A DNA stretch of 41,851 bases from Staphylococcus ureilyticus (GCF_002902235.1 NZ_PPRL01000120.1:1-41851); one strand, 5' to 3'; positions 1 to 8,703 are shown, counted from the stretch's first letter. The notes: generated from the letters alone by a model not told the origin. Made by a program: numbers and translations.

Positions 1-58
1 CTTCATCACTGTCTATATGAATTTTTAAATGATCATTAAATATTAATAATTTGTTCAT
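1..58 (-). CDS. Possible start of an unrecognised gene running off the left edge
   Basis: On the minus strand an ATG at 58 opens a frame (MNKLLIFNDHLKIHIDSDE) that stays open to the window edge. Only about 18 codons are visible, there is no clear Shine-Dalgarno sequence in front of it, and a frame this short can stay open by chance. It lies just beyond the ezrA terminator, where a co-directional gene could begin. I do not recognise the product. Confidence 0.25.
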   Translation of the reverse strand, partial: MNKLLIFNDHLKIHIDSDE

Positions 59-83
59 ACAAACATCTAGCGCCAAAAAATTA

Positions 84-119
84 TTTGAGGCTGGAACATT
101 TTTATGTTCCAGCCTCAAA
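84..119 (-). terminator. ezrA rho-independent terminator
   Basis: A perfect 16-bp inverted repeat (84-99 with 104-119) has a four-base loop. On the minus strand it is followed by AATAATTTTTT, and it lies 14 bases past the ezrA stop codon. The arms carry a GAGGCTGGAACAT sequence that resembles the GAGGCTGGGACATAAAT block of the dispersed repeat at 8731. Confidence 0.85.
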
Positions 120-133
120 AACATTACTATTAT

Positions 134-1825
134 TTAGTTGATAACTTGTGATTCAATTTGTTTTGTAACACCTGGTTCTACACTCTCTAGCGCTTGTTCA
201 GATATTTCAATTGAGCGTTTGTAACGATTATTTTTAAATAAACGCTCTGCTTCATTAAGACTTTTATCAATATTTGAACTTTCTTTACGATAGCGGTTCC
301 CATATTCAATCAATTTTTCAGCATAGACTGCATTGACGAGAACATCTGTTGCTTCATCTTCAAATTTATTCATTTGTAGAACCACTTTAGAGACTTTATC
401 TTTAAGTTGTTTTACATGGATGGGTCTCACACTAAATTTTTTGTTTACTTCACGCACTTCATAATCTATTTCATTTTTCATAATGATGAATCTTTCAGGT
501 ACACTCGGTAAATTTGAGGCCAAGAGTTTTCTATAAACTTCCTCTTTTTTACTTTGAACACGCAAGATATTTTCTTCTGCTTCTGCTTCATCTTCTCGAA
601 GTTGGATTAAATGATTTTGTAGTTTTTCTTGTTTTTCATTGATGACATCAACATGTTCTTCGATATATTTCAAGTTATCTTGGACTTCGCTATATCTTAC
701 TGCTGATTTCGCCATTTCTTGTAATATTTCATCATATACTGAAATCATGCTCTGAATTTCATTTTCAAACTGTCTTACATTTTGAACATCACTTTCGTTT
801 ATATAATAATTTTCGCGCACATATTCAATTTCAGTTTGTAACGTATAATTCATTTCTTTAGCTCTAAATAGATTATCAGTGATAACTTCTTTTGTTTCTT
901 CTACTTCATTTTTTGCTTTTACTTCATGTTCGATTAATTCATACATTTCATCAAGACGATCATTAATACTATTTAATTTATCATTTGCTTCGTCTAATTC
1001 TAATCTACTGATCATTGGTTCAACGAAACTCAATTCTGTTTTAAGCGTCTGTAATGAACTATCAATTTTGACATGATCTAAATCATAACCCTCGACTTTC
1101 AAGTCGCGACATCCATATTTTAAATCTTGGAATTGTCCTGGTAATTCTTTTTGTGCTTCTCTAATCAATTCAGGAATTTCATCCATATCTTTTTTAAGAT
1201 AATTCATATCTTCATTAAGCGTTTTGATGTGATTGTACGCTTGGTTATAATTGCCGTCCTCTTTTAATGTTTCATATGTTTCCATTTCTGGAACAAATGA
1301 TTCAATTTCTTGTTCCAATGGAGCAGCCGCTTCACCGAATTGATGTCTATTAGCTAACACATCACGTTTCATTTCACGATAATCCACCTTACACGCTTCA
1401 TATAGGTGGTCACTTTCTTTATGTAGATTTAAAATATTTTCAACTTTTGAAGTAAGTTCATTGTAGTTTTCTTCATATTTATCCATCAATTCATGTGCTT
1501 CATCAATTTCAGTTTGAGCTTGTGAAAATTTAAATTTATCAAGCAATCCTTCTGCATCATGAATTTTTTCTTCTACTGGTAATAAATATTGATTTTTACT
1601 ATCTAGTGCATTTTGTTTTAAACTGTTATAAGTTGTTTTTGTCTCCCCTGTTAAAGTTAGCTCAGACAATTGAGATAGACTTTCATCATAGGGTAATTGT
1701 TCTACTTTTACTTTACGCGTTTCAGCCTTTTCAATTATTTGGCTTTTGTTGGAACGCATATAGAATAATATACCGACAATAATCAGTATAATGACAATAA
1801 TTGCTAAAATGACATACAATACCAT
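134..1825 (-). CDS. ezrA: Septation ring formation regulator EzrA
   Basis: EzrA is a membrane-anchored division protein that binds FtsZ, restrains ring assembly away from midcell and links the Z ring to penicillin-binding proteins in staphylococci. The 563-residue product has the family's length and layout. One N-terminal membrane helix (about residues 3-22) is followed by a basic stop-transfer stretch (RSNKSQ) and then an almost entirely helical, spectrin-like coiled-coil body. The end carries the conserved block NRYRKESS...[17 protein letters not shown] strong AGGAGG lies just before the ATG. The central blocks [20 protein letters not shown] and [20 protein letters not shown] look conserved among staphylococci, while the N-terminal third is diverged from the S. 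aureus form I remember. It is divergent from ytsP and transcribed alone, with its own terminator. Confidence 0.97.
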   Translation of the reverse strand: MVLYVILAIIVIILIIVGILFYMRSNKSQIIEKAETRKVKVEQLPYDESLSQLSELTLTGETKTTYNSLKQNALDSKNQYLLPVEEKIHDAEGLLDKFKFSQAQTEIDEAHELMDKYEENYNELTSKVENILNLHKESDHLYEACKVDYREMKRDVLANRHQFGEAAAPLEQEIESFVPEMETYETLKEDGNYNQAYNHIKTLNEDMNYLKKDMDEIPELIREAQKELPGQFQDLKYGCRDLKVEGYDLDHVKIDSSLQTLKTELSFVEPMISRLELDEANDKLNSINDRLDEMYELIEHEVKAKNEVEETKEVITDNLFRAKEMNYTLQTEIEYVRENYYINESDVQNVRQFENEIQSMISVYDEILQEMAKSAVRYSEVQDNLKYIEEHVDVINEKQEKLQNHLIQLREDEAEAEENILRVQSKKEEVYRKLLASNLPSVPERFIIMKNEIDYEVREVNKKFSVRPIHVKQLKDKVSKVVLQMNKFEDEATDVLVNAVYAEKLIEYGNRYRKESSNIDKSLNEAERLFKNNRYKRSIEISEQALESVEPGVTKQIESQVIN

Positions 1826-1991
1826 ATGTTTTCTCCTCCTATTTTATCACTATTCATTATAACGTAAGATACCTACCCATTAAAGAGAAAATGAGTGAAT
1901 CATCTCAATTATTTAAAATTAGTCATTAAGTTCTTTCTTTCCTAATCATATGTATAACGATAATTTTAAAATAACTTCTAAAATCAATTGA

Positions 1992-2020
1992 TTGATTACT
2001 ATTAAAACAGTCTTTATACT
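1992..2020 (+). promoter_or_regulatory. Sigma-A-type promoter of ytsP
   Basis: The -35 is TTGATT (1992-1997), the spacer is 17 bases and the -10 is TATACT (2015-2020). It lies 29 bases before the ATG of the GAF-domain gene. Confidence 0.6.
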
Positions 2021-2049
2021 AAATGAAAAGTAAAAAGTGAGGTTTTTTT

Positions 2050-2514
2050 ATGCTAGAGGTTAGTGAAACAAATTATGATTTATTACAAAAGCAAGTTTCA
2101 AGTTTAATTGAAGATGAGTCCAATATGATTGCCATCCTTAGTAACATATCTGCACTGTTAAATGATTCATTAGATCAAATTAACTGGGTAGGGTTTTATT
2201 TAGTAGAAGATAACGAATTAATTCTTGGTCCATTTCAAGGACACCCTGCTTGTGTACATATCGCTATTGGTAAAGGCGTGTGTGGTACTGCTGTTGCCAA
2301 AGATGAATCACAATTAGTAGCAGACGTAAATGCATTTCCTGGACATATTGCTTGCGATGCTAACAGTAAATCTGAAATTGTAATACCTATTCATAAAGAT
2401 AGCAATGTCATAGGTGTTTTAGATATAGATGCACCTATCACAAACCGTTTCAATAATGAAGATAAGCAAGGCTTAGAAAACATTGTAGCTATCATTGAAA
2501 ATCAATTATCATAA
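2050..2514 (+). CDS. msrC: Free methionine-(R)-sulfoxide reductase, GAF-domain (YtsP/MsrC type)
   Basis: This family reduces free methionine-R-sulfoxide, an oxidative damage product, using cysteines placed in a GAF fold. The 154-residue product is a single GAF domain without a membrane segment. It has Cys68, Cys78 and Cys102. The spacings of 10 and 24 match the catalytic cysteines 84, 94 and 118 of the E. coli enzyme, which supports an active reductase and not a cyclic-nucleotide sensor. Other conserved motifs are NWVGFY, GPFQGHPACVHI, GKGVCGTA and GVLDIDAP. The gene is divergent from ezrA and sits upstream of rpsD, the order also seen around B. subtilis ytsP. A purine-rich GTGAGG site precedes the ATG. 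Confidence 0.93.
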   Translation: MLEVSETNYDLLQKQVSSLIEDESNMIAILSNISALLNDSLDQINWVGFYLVEDNELILGPFQGHPACVHIAIGKGVCGTAVAKDESQLVADVNAFPGHIACDANSKSEIVIPIHKDSNVIGVLDIDAPITNRFNNEDKQGLENIVAIIENQLS

Positions 2515-2554
2515 ACCAATCCTGTTCTATTACAAACAAACGCAAGGTCAACTA

Positions 2555-2582
2555 TTGACAGATTAATATATCATGGTACAAT
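2555..2582 (+). promoter_or_regulatory. rpsD promoter
   Basis: A consensus TTGACA (2555-2560), a 16-base spacer and TACAAT (2577-2582). It is the only strong promoter between ytsP and rpsD and predicts a leader of about 180 nt, which is long for a single ribosomal protein gene. Confidence 0.75.
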
Positions 2583-2588
2583 GTTCTT

Positions 2589-2768
2589 TGTGTGAATAAA
2601 CGAAATTAGCAGTTGTATATTAATTGGCGCTATGTTGTTCCCAAAGTGGGCGTGCCGTGTAACCGTAGCTATGAGGCGAGGACACATAAAACAATATATC
2701 CAATTAAGCATGCAACACTCTTTTTTGTTTTTTCATAACAACAAAAAAGAAAAAGGAGGAGTCTATTT
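2589..2768 (+). ncRNA. Putative rpsD (S4) autoregulatory leader RNA
   Basis: The roughly 180-nt untranslated leader between the promoter and the rpsD ATG contains a GC-richer core (about 2625-2690) unlike the surrounding AT-rich spacer. An A-rich purine tract and a strong AAAGGAGG follow it. In Bacillus and relatives, S4 represses its own rpsD by binding such a leader. The assignment rests on position and composition; I did not derive a full secondary structure. A short frame within it (from 2632) overlaps rpsD out of frame and is not credible. Confidence 0.5.
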
Positions 2769-3371
2769 ATGGCTCGATTCAGAGGTTCAAACTGGAAAAA
2801 ATCTCGTCGCTTAGGTATTTCTTTAAGTGGCACAGGTAAAGAATTAGAAAAACGTCCTTACGCACCAGGACAACATGGTCCTAACCAACGTAAAAAAATG
2901 TCAGAGTATGGTTTACAATTACGTGAGAAACAAAAATTACGTTATTTATATGGCATGACTGAAAGACAATTCCGTAACACATTCGAAATCGCTGGTAACC
3001 AACATGGTGTACATGGTGAAAACTTCATGCAATTACTTGCTGCACGTTTAGATGCAGTTGTATACTCATTAGGTTTAGCTCGTACACGTCGTCAAGCACG
3101 TCAAATCGTTAACCATGGTCATATCGAAGTTGACGGTAAACGTGTTGATATCCCATCATACACACTTAAACCAGGACAAGAAGTTTCAGTACGTGAAAAA
3201 TCTGCTAAATTAGATATCATTGCTGAATCTGTTGAAATCAACAACTTTGTACCTGATTACTTAGAGTTTGATGCAGACAACTTAAAAGGTAAATTCATTC
3301 GCATTCCTGAACGTAGTGAATTACCAGCTGAAATCAATGAACAACTTATCGTTGAGTACTACTCAAGATAA
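2769..3371 (+). CDS. rpsD: 30S ribosomal protein S4
   Basis: S4 is a primary 16S rRNA-binding protein that nucleates assembly of the 30S body and affects decoding accuracy. The 200-residue product has the usual length. An N-terminal basic domain ([20 protein letters not shown]) is followed by the S4 RNA-binding domain beginning near residue 92 ([20 protein letters not shown], then [18 protein letters not shown]). It ends in the conserved [16 protein letters not shown]. The N-terminus lacks the zinc-binding cysteines found in some S4 proteins, as expected for this lineage. Codon use is strongly biased, as in highly expressed genes. It stands alone, as in other Bacilli, with its own promoter, long leader and terminator. 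Confidence 0.98.
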   Translation: MARFRGSNWKKSRRLGISLSGTGKELEKRPYAPGQHGPNQRKKMSEYGLQLREKQKLRYLYGMTERQFRNTFEIAGNQHGVHGENFMQLLAARLDAVVYSLGLARTRRQARQIVNHGHIEVDGKRVDIPSYTLKPGQEVSVREKSAKLDIIAESVEINNFVPDYLEFDADNLKGKFIRIPERSELPAEINEQLIVEYYSR

Positions 3372-3387
3372 TAAGTTTTATATTAAA

Positions 3388-3418
3388 ACACCGACAAATT
3401 TTTTGTCGGTGTTTTTTT
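3388..3418 (+). terminator. rpsD terminator
   Basis: An 11-bp perfect stem (3388-3398 with 3402-3412) closes a T-rich loop and is followed by a run of seven T, 16 bases past the rpsD stop. Confidence 0.92.
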
Positions 3419-3569
3419 GTATCCAAATTTGTAGACAGTGACTCATTACGCAATCATTTCTAAGCTAAAATAATAAACGTAACATATTGAAAGGCTTCAA
3501 GATATCCCCCATTGTATTCACTTAATGTTAAAGGAAATTAAAAGACCTTCCGCTGTATTTCTTTTCAAT

Positions 3570-3598
3570 TTTACATTTTTCTTCACTTTGTTTATATT
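3570..3598 (+). promoter_or_regulatory. speG promoter
   Basis: TTTACA (3570-3575), a 17-base spacer and TATATT (3593-3598), with the Shine-Dalgarno sequence AAAGGAG only a few bases downstream. The transcript would have a leader of roughly 15 nt. Confidence 0.6.
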
Positions 3599-3619
3599 TA
3601 GTAAAAAGGAGTGTTAACA

Positions 3620-4126
3620 TTGAAAATTAGAGCTTTAGAAGAAACAGATTTGGACTTTGTACATCATTTAAATAATGAATATTCCATTATGTCTTATTGG
3701 TTTGAAGAACCATATCAATCTTTAAGTGAGTTACAATCACTCTATAAAAAGCATCTATTAGATGAATCTGAAAGAAGATTTATTATCGAAAATGATTCTG
3801 AGCGTATCGGCGTGGTTGAATTAGTAGAAATCGATTTTATACATAGTAATTGCGAAATTCAAATTATCGTAGATGAACAATATGGTGGTAAAGGATATGC
3901 CTCACAAGCCTTTAAAATGGCCATAGATTATGCCTTTTTAGTGTTAAACCTTCATAAAATATATTTATTTGTAGATGTTACAAACGAGAAAGCTGTACAT
4001 ATCTACCAAAAACAAAACTTTAAAATTGAAGGTACCTTACAAGAACATTTCTATACACGAGGTAAATATAATGATTGCCATGTAATGGGTCTTTTAAGAG
4101 ATGATTGGATTAATCAACAAAAATAA
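3620..4126 (+). CDS. speG: Spermidine N-acetyltransferase, SpeG-like GNAT
   Basis: SpeG transfers acetyl from acetyl-CoA to spermidine or spermine and so detoxifies polyamines. The product (about 168 residues) carries hallmarks I recognise from E. coli SpeG and the SpeG of the S. aureus ACME island: IRALEETDLDFVH, MSYWFEEPYQSL, HLLDESERRFI, VELVEIDFIH, the acetyl-CoA loop QYGGKGYA, NLHKIYLFVD and VHIYQKQNFKIEG. I chose TTG 3620 as start because AAAGGAG ends 8 bases before it; the in-frame GTG at 3611 lies inside that Shine-Dalgarno sequence. The gene is monocistronic and convergent with the phosphodiesterase gene, from which it is separated by a tandem repeat array. A broader polyamine or protein acetyltransferase cannot be excluded. 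Confidence 0.88.
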   Translation: MKIRALEETDLDFVHHLNNEYSIMSYWFEEPYQSLSELQSLYKKHLLDESERRFIIENDSERIGVVELVEIDFIHSNCEIQIIVDEQYGGKGYASQAFKMAIDYAFLVLNLHKIYLFVDVTNEKAVHIYQKQNFKIEGTLQEHFYTRGKYNDCHVMGLLRDDWINQQK

Positions 4127-4132
4127 ATGTAA

Positions 4133-4390
4133 CCCCCACTTCTCAACTTGTTGAGTTAGTGGGGGTTATGCATGAGCTAAAGCTCAGGTAATCCTTAAAA
4201 CCACTTCTCAACTTGTTGAGTTAGTGGGGGGTTATGCATGAGCTTTAGCTCAGGTAATCCTTATTACCACTCCTCAACTTGTTGGGTTAGTGGGACTTAT
4301 GCATGTGCTTTTGCTCAGGTAATCCTTAAAACCACTTCTCAACTTGTTGGGTTAGTGGGACTTATGCATGAGCTTTTGCTCAGGTAATCA
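4133..4390. repeat. Four tandem copies of a 65-bp double-hairpin repeat (family A)
   Basis: Copies start near 4136, 4201, 4267 and 4332, so the period is 65-66 bp. Each copy has a longer hairpin (in copy 1 an 8-bp CCCCCACT/AGTGGGGG stem stacked on CTCAAC/GTTGAG) followed by a short one (TGAGCT/AGCTCA in copy 1) and the tail CAGGTAATCCTT. The array fills the space between the convergent speG and phosphodiesterase genes. A fifth, single copy lies at 22746. Copies 3 and 4 have lost the strong outer G-C pairing on one side. No T-run follows the stems, so these are not typical intrinsic terminators. Confidence 0.9.
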
Positions 4391-4395
4391 TTGAA

Positions 4396-5139
4396 TTAAC
4401 AAAATAAACGATGTGGTTTGTCAGAAATAAGACCATCGACACCAATACGGATCAGTTTTATCGCTTGGCTTTTTTCATTAACAGTATAAGGCATTACTTT
4501 CAATCCATAGTCATGTGCCTTCTTCATAAACGCTTCCGTCACTAATGAATAGTGCGGATTCACGTAGTCAGCATATTCAGCTATTTTTTTAAAAGATGGC
4601 ATTTTATACCAATATCGTTTTTTGCTAATTAAAACACCTAATCGATAGCCATAATGCTTCAGATATAGTTGTTTTATAAAATTTTGATCAAAAGATTGAA
4701 TGATCACTTGATTTTTATCTAGCTCATATTGCTTTAGTTTATCTATTAAATCATTTTCAATGCCGGGATAATTTTTAGGTTGTTTCATTTCTATTAATAA
4801 TGCCTGAGACGATGCTTTGATTAATGTTAATACTTCATCAAATGTCAGCAATGTTTGTTTGGTATATCTTGGACTACTATTTATACCATAATCATATTGT
4901 CTTAAATCATTAAGTGTTTGTTCTCCAACCTTCCCCCTACCATTTGATGTTCTGTCAATAGTGTCATCATGTATCACAACTAACTGACCATCCCGCGTTT
5001 TATGTAAATCTATCTCTATGATATCTGCATTGCTTTGAAGGGCAGCTTGAATAGCAATACTGGTGTTTTCTGGATAATCCATTGCCAAGCCACGATGCGC
5101 AACTAACATTATATGATGTTTTTCGTATTCAAATGACAT
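4396..5139 (-). CDS. glpQ: Cytoplasmic glycerophosphodiester phosphodiesterase (UgpQ/GlpQ family)
   Basis: GDPD enzymes hydrolyse glycerophosphodiesters, the deacylated remains of phospholipids, to glycerol-3-phosphate and an alcohol. The 247-residue TIM-barrel protein shows the metal and catalytic signature AHRGLAMDYPENT (His15, Arg16), EIDLHKTRDGQLVVIHD and DRTSNGRG. Further motifs are LLIEMK, VIIQSFDQNF and the C-terminal PYTVNEK...GVDGLISDKP. There is no signal peptide or lipobox, so it should act in the cytoplasm, like UgpQ and unlike secreted GlpQ. A GGGGAGGG site precedes the ATG. It is divergent from the OsmC-family gene with only about 78 bp between the starts, so the two promoters must be close or overlapping. 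Confidence 0.92.
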   Translation of the reverse strand: MSFEYEKHHIMLVAHRGLAMDYPENTSIAIQAALQSNADIIEIDLHKTRDGQLVVIHDDTIDRTSNGRGKVGEQTLNDLRQYDYGINSSPRYTKQTLLTFDEVLTLIKASSQALLIEMKQPKNYPGIENDLIDKLKQYELDKNQVIIQSFDQNFIKQLYLKHYGYRLGVLISKKRYWYKMPSFKKIAEYADYVNPHYSLVTEAFMKKAHDYGLKVMPYTVNEKSQAIKLIRIGVDGLISDKPHRLFC

Positions 5140-5217
5140 AAAAAGTGCCCTCCCCTTTCATTATAAACTAGAATCCACTAAACTTAAGTTATCATAAAAA
5201 CAATGGAGGTCAAAGCA

Positions 5218-5658
5218 ATGGTCCAACATCAATTTAAAGTAACTACAAAATGGGAAGACGGACGAGAATCAGTCGGTAAACTTTCTGGTGATATTTTGAA
5301 TGAACAAATATCTATCCCAGCAGGTCTAGGCGGAAATGGAACTGGTACGAATCCTGATGAGTTATTAGTATCCGCAGCATCATCTTGTTATATCATTTCC
5401 CTTGCGGCTGTATTAGAACGCTCAGGTTTTACCAATATTGATATACAACAATCAACTATTGGATTAGCTATATTTGAAAATGCCAAATTTAAAATGGATA
5501 CCATTACACATTATCCTGAAATAAATGTAGATACAACACAGAAAGAACAATTAAAAAAGAAACTACCAAAGTTACTAAAGATTGCAGACAATAATTGCAT
5601 GATTTCAAATTCTATAAGAGGCAATGTCGACGTCAAAATAGAACCTATATTAAAATAA
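5218..5658 (+). CDS. OsmC/Ohr-family peroxidase-like protein
   Basis: OsmC/Ohr proteins reduce organic hydroperoxides through a pair of active-site cysteines, using dihydrolipoyl or other thiols. The product (about 146 residues) has the typical length, an N-terminal glycine-rich segment (IPAGLGGNGTGTNPDELL), the first active-site cysteine in SAASSCYIISLAAVLER, and the second in IADNNCMISNSIRG. An upstream in-frame ATG at 5203 exists, but GGAGGT lies immediately after it and points to the ATG at 5218 (MVQHQF). It is divergent from the phosphodiesterase gene. Whether it is an organic hydroperoxidase or a less specific OsmC paralogue cannot be told from the sequence. Confidence 0.88.
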   Translation: MVQHQFKVTTKWEDGRESVGKLSGDILNEQISIPAGLGGNGTGTNPDELLVSAASSCYIISLAAVLERSGFTNIDIQQSTIGLAIFENAKFKMDTITHYPEINVDTTQKEQLKKKLPKLLKIADNNCMISNSIRGNVDVKIEPILK

Positions 5659-5822
5659 TTTTGCAATCATTTTATGTATGACGGAATATGATTATAATAA
5701 CAATGTATGCCCTTACATATTATTAGAAATTTGAATATATTTAATTATTTTAAATTTTTACACTTTTATATTTTCTGAAAATTTGCTAAACTTGACAATC
5801 ATAAGCATTGGGGGAATTACAC

Positions 5823-6983
5823 ATGAAATATTATCATCCTTTGTTACTTACACCAGGACCAACACCTGTACCAGAACATATATTACACGCTACACAATTA
5901 CCAATGGTCGGACATCGATCAAGTGATTTTGAAGCAATCGCAGAACAAGCTTTTAAATCACTTAAACCTATCTTTGGTTCTAAAAATGAGGTTATGATAC
6001 TTACTTCAAGTGGTACCAGCGTACTTGAAGCGAGTATGCTAAATATAGCAAATCCAGATGATGACATCGTTGTAATTGTTTCTGGTGCATTTGGCAATAG
6101 ATTTAAACAAATTGCAGAAACTTATTACGATAATGTACATATATTTGAAGTTGAATGGGGACAAGCGGTCAGTGTTCCTGACTTTATCGACTTTTTAAAA
6201 TCTTTAAACACTGAAATCACAGCAGTCTTTAGTCAATATTGCGAGACTTCTACGGCTGTATTACATCCTGTTCATGAACTTGGCAAAGCATTAAACGACT
6301 TTGATTCATCGATATATTTTGTGGTTGATGGTGTTAGTTGTATTGGAGCTGTTGATGTAGATTTAGAACGAGATTATATCGATGTACTTGTTTCAGGTAG
6401 TCAAAAAGCAATTATGCTTCCACCCGGTCTCGGATTTGTAGCTTATAATAATCGTGCAAAAGAACGATTTAACGCAGTAGAAACGCCTAGATTTTATTTA
6501 GATTTAAATAAATATTTAAAATCATTGGCTGAACATTCAACACCTTTCACACCCAATGTATCTTTATTTAGAGGTGTAAACGCATACGCCGAACTAATCA
6601 ATGCAGAAGGTTTAGATCAAGTTGTTGCTAGGCATTATGCGATAAGGGATGGATTAAGACAAGCATTGAAAGCATTAGATTTAGAATTATTGGTTCAAGA
6701 TGTTTATGCGTCTCCTACTGTCACTGCGTTCACTCCAAAATCAAAAGATGAACTCAACTATATTAAGAGTGAATTAAAAAATAGATTTGCCATTACAATT
6801 GCTGGTGGCCAGGGCCATTTAAAAGGCCAAATATTGCGTATTGGCCATATGGGTCAAATATCGCCTTTTGATATTTTACAAGTTGTATCAGCGTTAGAAA
6901 TACTATTGTCAGAATTTAGAAATGAATCTTATGTTGGTAAAGCTATCACACAATATATGGAGGTCGTAAAAGCATATGTATAA
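5823..6983 (+). CDS. Class V PLP aminotransferase, probable serine-pathway aminotransferase
   Basis: A PLP-dependent aminotransferase related to alanine-glyoxylate/serine-pyruvate aminotransferases. Visible motifs are the N-terminal LLLTPGPTPVP, VGHRSSDFE, LTSSGTSVLEA, FVVDGVSCIGA and the PLP lysine in VSGSQKAIMLPPG (about Lys195). I chose ATG 5823 because the TTGGGGGAA ahead of it serves as the ribosome site; the frame-open TTG at 5808 lies inside it. The stop overlaps the serA start by 8 bp, so the two are translationally coupled. That pairing suggests it converts 3-phosphohydroxypyruvate to phosphoserine, replacing the canonical SerC. Glyoxylate or pyruvate transamination is the alternative. 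About 386 residues, normal for the family. Confidence 0.9.
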   Translation: MKYYHPLLLTPGPTPVPEHILHATQLPMVGHRSSDFEAIAEQAFKSLKPIFGSKNEVMILTSSGTSVLEASMLNIANPDDDIVVIVSGAFGNRFKQIAETYYDNVHIFEVEWGQAVSVPDFIDFLKSLNTEITAVFSQYCETSTAVLHPVHELGKALNDFDSSIYFVVDGVSCIGAVDVDLERDYIDVLVSGSQKAIMLPPGLGFVAYNNRAKERFNAVETPRFYLDLNKYLKSLAEHSTPFTPNVSLFRGVNAYAELINAEGLDQVVARHYAIRDGLRQALKALDLELLVQDVYASPTVTAFTPKSKDELNYIKSELKNRFAITIAGGQGHLKGQILRIGHMGQISPFDILQVVSALEILLSEFRNESYVGKAITQYMEVVKAYV

Positions 6984-8592
6984 AATTTTAGTTTCAGATC
7001 CAATTTCACCAGATGGTTTAAAAAGTCTAACAGATCATAGCGATTTTAATGTCGACATTCAAACTGATTTGAATGAAACAGAATTAGCTGAAATCATTCC
7101 TAACTATGAGGGTCTGATTGTACGTAGCCAAACCCAAGTCACATCTAATATCATTGCGGCTGCACCAAATTTAAAAGTCATCGCACGTGCTGGCGTTGGT
7201 GTGGATAATATTGATGTAGAAGCTGCTACTAAACATGGTGTTATCGTTATTAATGCACCTGATGGGAATACAATTTCAGCTACTGAACATTCGATGGCAA
7301 TGATTTTATCCATGGCACGTAACGTACCTCAAGCCCACCAATCATTAAAAAATGGTAAATGGGATCGTAAAGCTTATAGAGGCACTGAACTTTATAATAA
7401 AACATTAGGTGTTATTGGTGCTGGGAGAATTGGAATTGGTGTAGCAAAACGTGCACAAAGCTTTGGTATGAACATACTTGCTTTTGATCCTTATCTGTCA
7501 GAAGACAAAGCTAAAGAACTTAATGTGACACGTGCTACAGTTGATGAAATTGCTGAACAAGCAGATTTTGTAACAGTGCATACACCGCTGACTCCAAAAA
7601 CAAGAGGTATTGTAGATAAAGCATTTTTTGAAAAAGCAAAACCGACCCTTCAAATTATCAATGTTGCGCGCGGAGGTATCATTGATGAAGATGCGCTTGT
7701 CGAAGCATTAGATACTAATCAAATTCAAGGCGCTGCAATTGATGTATTTGAAAGCGAACCTGCAACTGAATCACCACTTGTTGCGCATGATAAAATCATC
7801 GTCACACCACACCTGGGTGCATCTACTGTTGAAGCACAAGAAAAAGTTGCAGTCTCCGTTGCCAATGAAATCATAGACATATTTGAACACGGTAATGTCG
7901 TTAATGCGATTAACGCACCAAAAATGTCCTTCAATGAAATTAATGATGAATTAAAGCCATATATTGAATTAAGTAAATTAACTGGTGAAGTAGGTATTCA
8001 ATTATTGGAAAAAGCCCCTCGTGAGTTACAAATTAAATATAAAGGGGATATCGCACTGGATGATACAAGTTTACTTACTAGAACCCTTGTATCAGGTGTA
8101 TTACGCCAAGATTTAGCAGAACGTGTCAACTTAATAAATGCCTTAGTATTACTAAATGAGCAAGGTGTATCATATAATATAGAAAAAGATACCAAACATC
8201 GTGGATTTAGCAATTATATTGAATTGACTTTAATTAATAAAGACACACAAATTAAAATTGGTGCAACTGTACTAAATGGCTATGGCCCAAGAATCGTACG
8301 TATTAATGAATACCCTGTTGATTTCAAACCTGAAAAACATCAATTGGTTATCAATCATAACGATAGACCAGGTATCGTAGGACGTACAGGTCAAATATTA
8401 GGTGAATACAATATCAATATCGCTTCTATGCATTTAGGGCGCACAAACCAAGGTGGTAATGCGTTGATGATTTTATCAATTGATCATCCTGTAACACAAG
8501 ATGTAATCGATGCTTTATATGAAATCGAAGGATTTAATCTAATAAGAAGTGTAGAATTAGATGTTGCAGTAAGTGAAAATTATAATATTTAA
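6976..8592 (+). CDS. serA: D-3-phosphoglycerate dehydrogenase
   Basis: SerA oxidises 3-phosphoglycerate to 3-phosphohydroxypyruvate with NAD+, the first committed step of serine synthesis. The 538-residue product is the long, ACT-containing form. The N-terminal substrate domain includes RAGVGVDNID. The nucleotide-binding loop is GVIGAGRIG (about 146-153), and the catalytic residues are Arg232 (NVARGG), Glu261 (FESEP) and His279 (TPHLGAST). An intervening domain (about 310-455) follows, and a C-terminal ACT domain (HNDRPGIVGRTGQILGEYNI) suggests serine feedback. It overlaps the preceding aminotransferase gene by 8 bp. No recognisable serB lies in the operon; a HAD phosphatase of unknown substrate lies downstream on the opposite strand. 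Confidence 0.97.
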   Translation: MYKILVSDPISPDGLKSLTDHSDFNVDIQTDLNETELAEIIPNYEGLIVRSQTQVTSNIIAAAPNLKVIARAGVGVDNIDVEAATKHGVIVINAPDGNTISATEHSMAMILSMARNVPQAHQSLKNGKWDRKAYRGTELYNKTLGVIGAGRIGIGVAKRAQSFGMNILAFDPYLSEDKAKELNVTRATVDEIAEQADFVTVHTPLTPKTRGIVDKAFFEKAKPTLQIINVARGGIIDEDALVEALDTNQIQGAAIDVFESEPATESPLVAHDKIIVTPHLGASTVEAQEKVAVSVANEIIDIFEHGNVVNAINAPKMSFNEINDELKPYIELSKLTGEVGIQLLEKAPRELQIKYKGDIALDDTSLLTRTLVSGVLRQDLAERVNLINALVLLNEQGVSYNIEKDTKHRGFSNYIELTLINKDTQIKIGATVLNGYGPRIVRINEYPVDFKPEKHQLVINHNDRPGIVGRTGQILGEYNINIASMHLGRTNQGGNALMILSIDHPVTQDVIDALYEIEGFNLIRSVELDVAVSENYNI

Positions 8593-8602
8593 CAATAATA
8601 AG

Positions 8603-8640
8603 CTGAAAGGACAACAAAATGATTGTCCTTTCAGTTTTTT
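8603..8640 (+). terminator. serA terminator
   Basis: A perfect 12-bp stem (CTGAAAGGACAA at 8603-8614 with its complement at 8623-8634) is followed by six T, 10 bases past the serA stop. Confidence 0.92.
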
Positions 8641-8703
8641 ATCAATATACTTTTAATTTGAACTATTATTAACTGTCTTATTCATATGAAATACTATTTA
8701 AGC

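Noticed and set aside
2632..2814. 60-codon plus-strand frame in the rpsD leader
   Set aside because: It overlaps the rpsD start in another frame, has no ribosome site and lies in the leader RNA. The start at 2769 with AAAGGAGG is clearly the real gene.
4133..4390. Possible CRISPR array from regularly spaced repeats
   Set aside because: The whole 65-bp unit repeats, including both hairpins and the tail, with no unique spacers and no cas genes nearby.
5203..5217. Five-codon longer start of the OsmC-family gene
   Set aside because: The GGAGGT just after that ATG is the ribosome site for the ATG at 5218.
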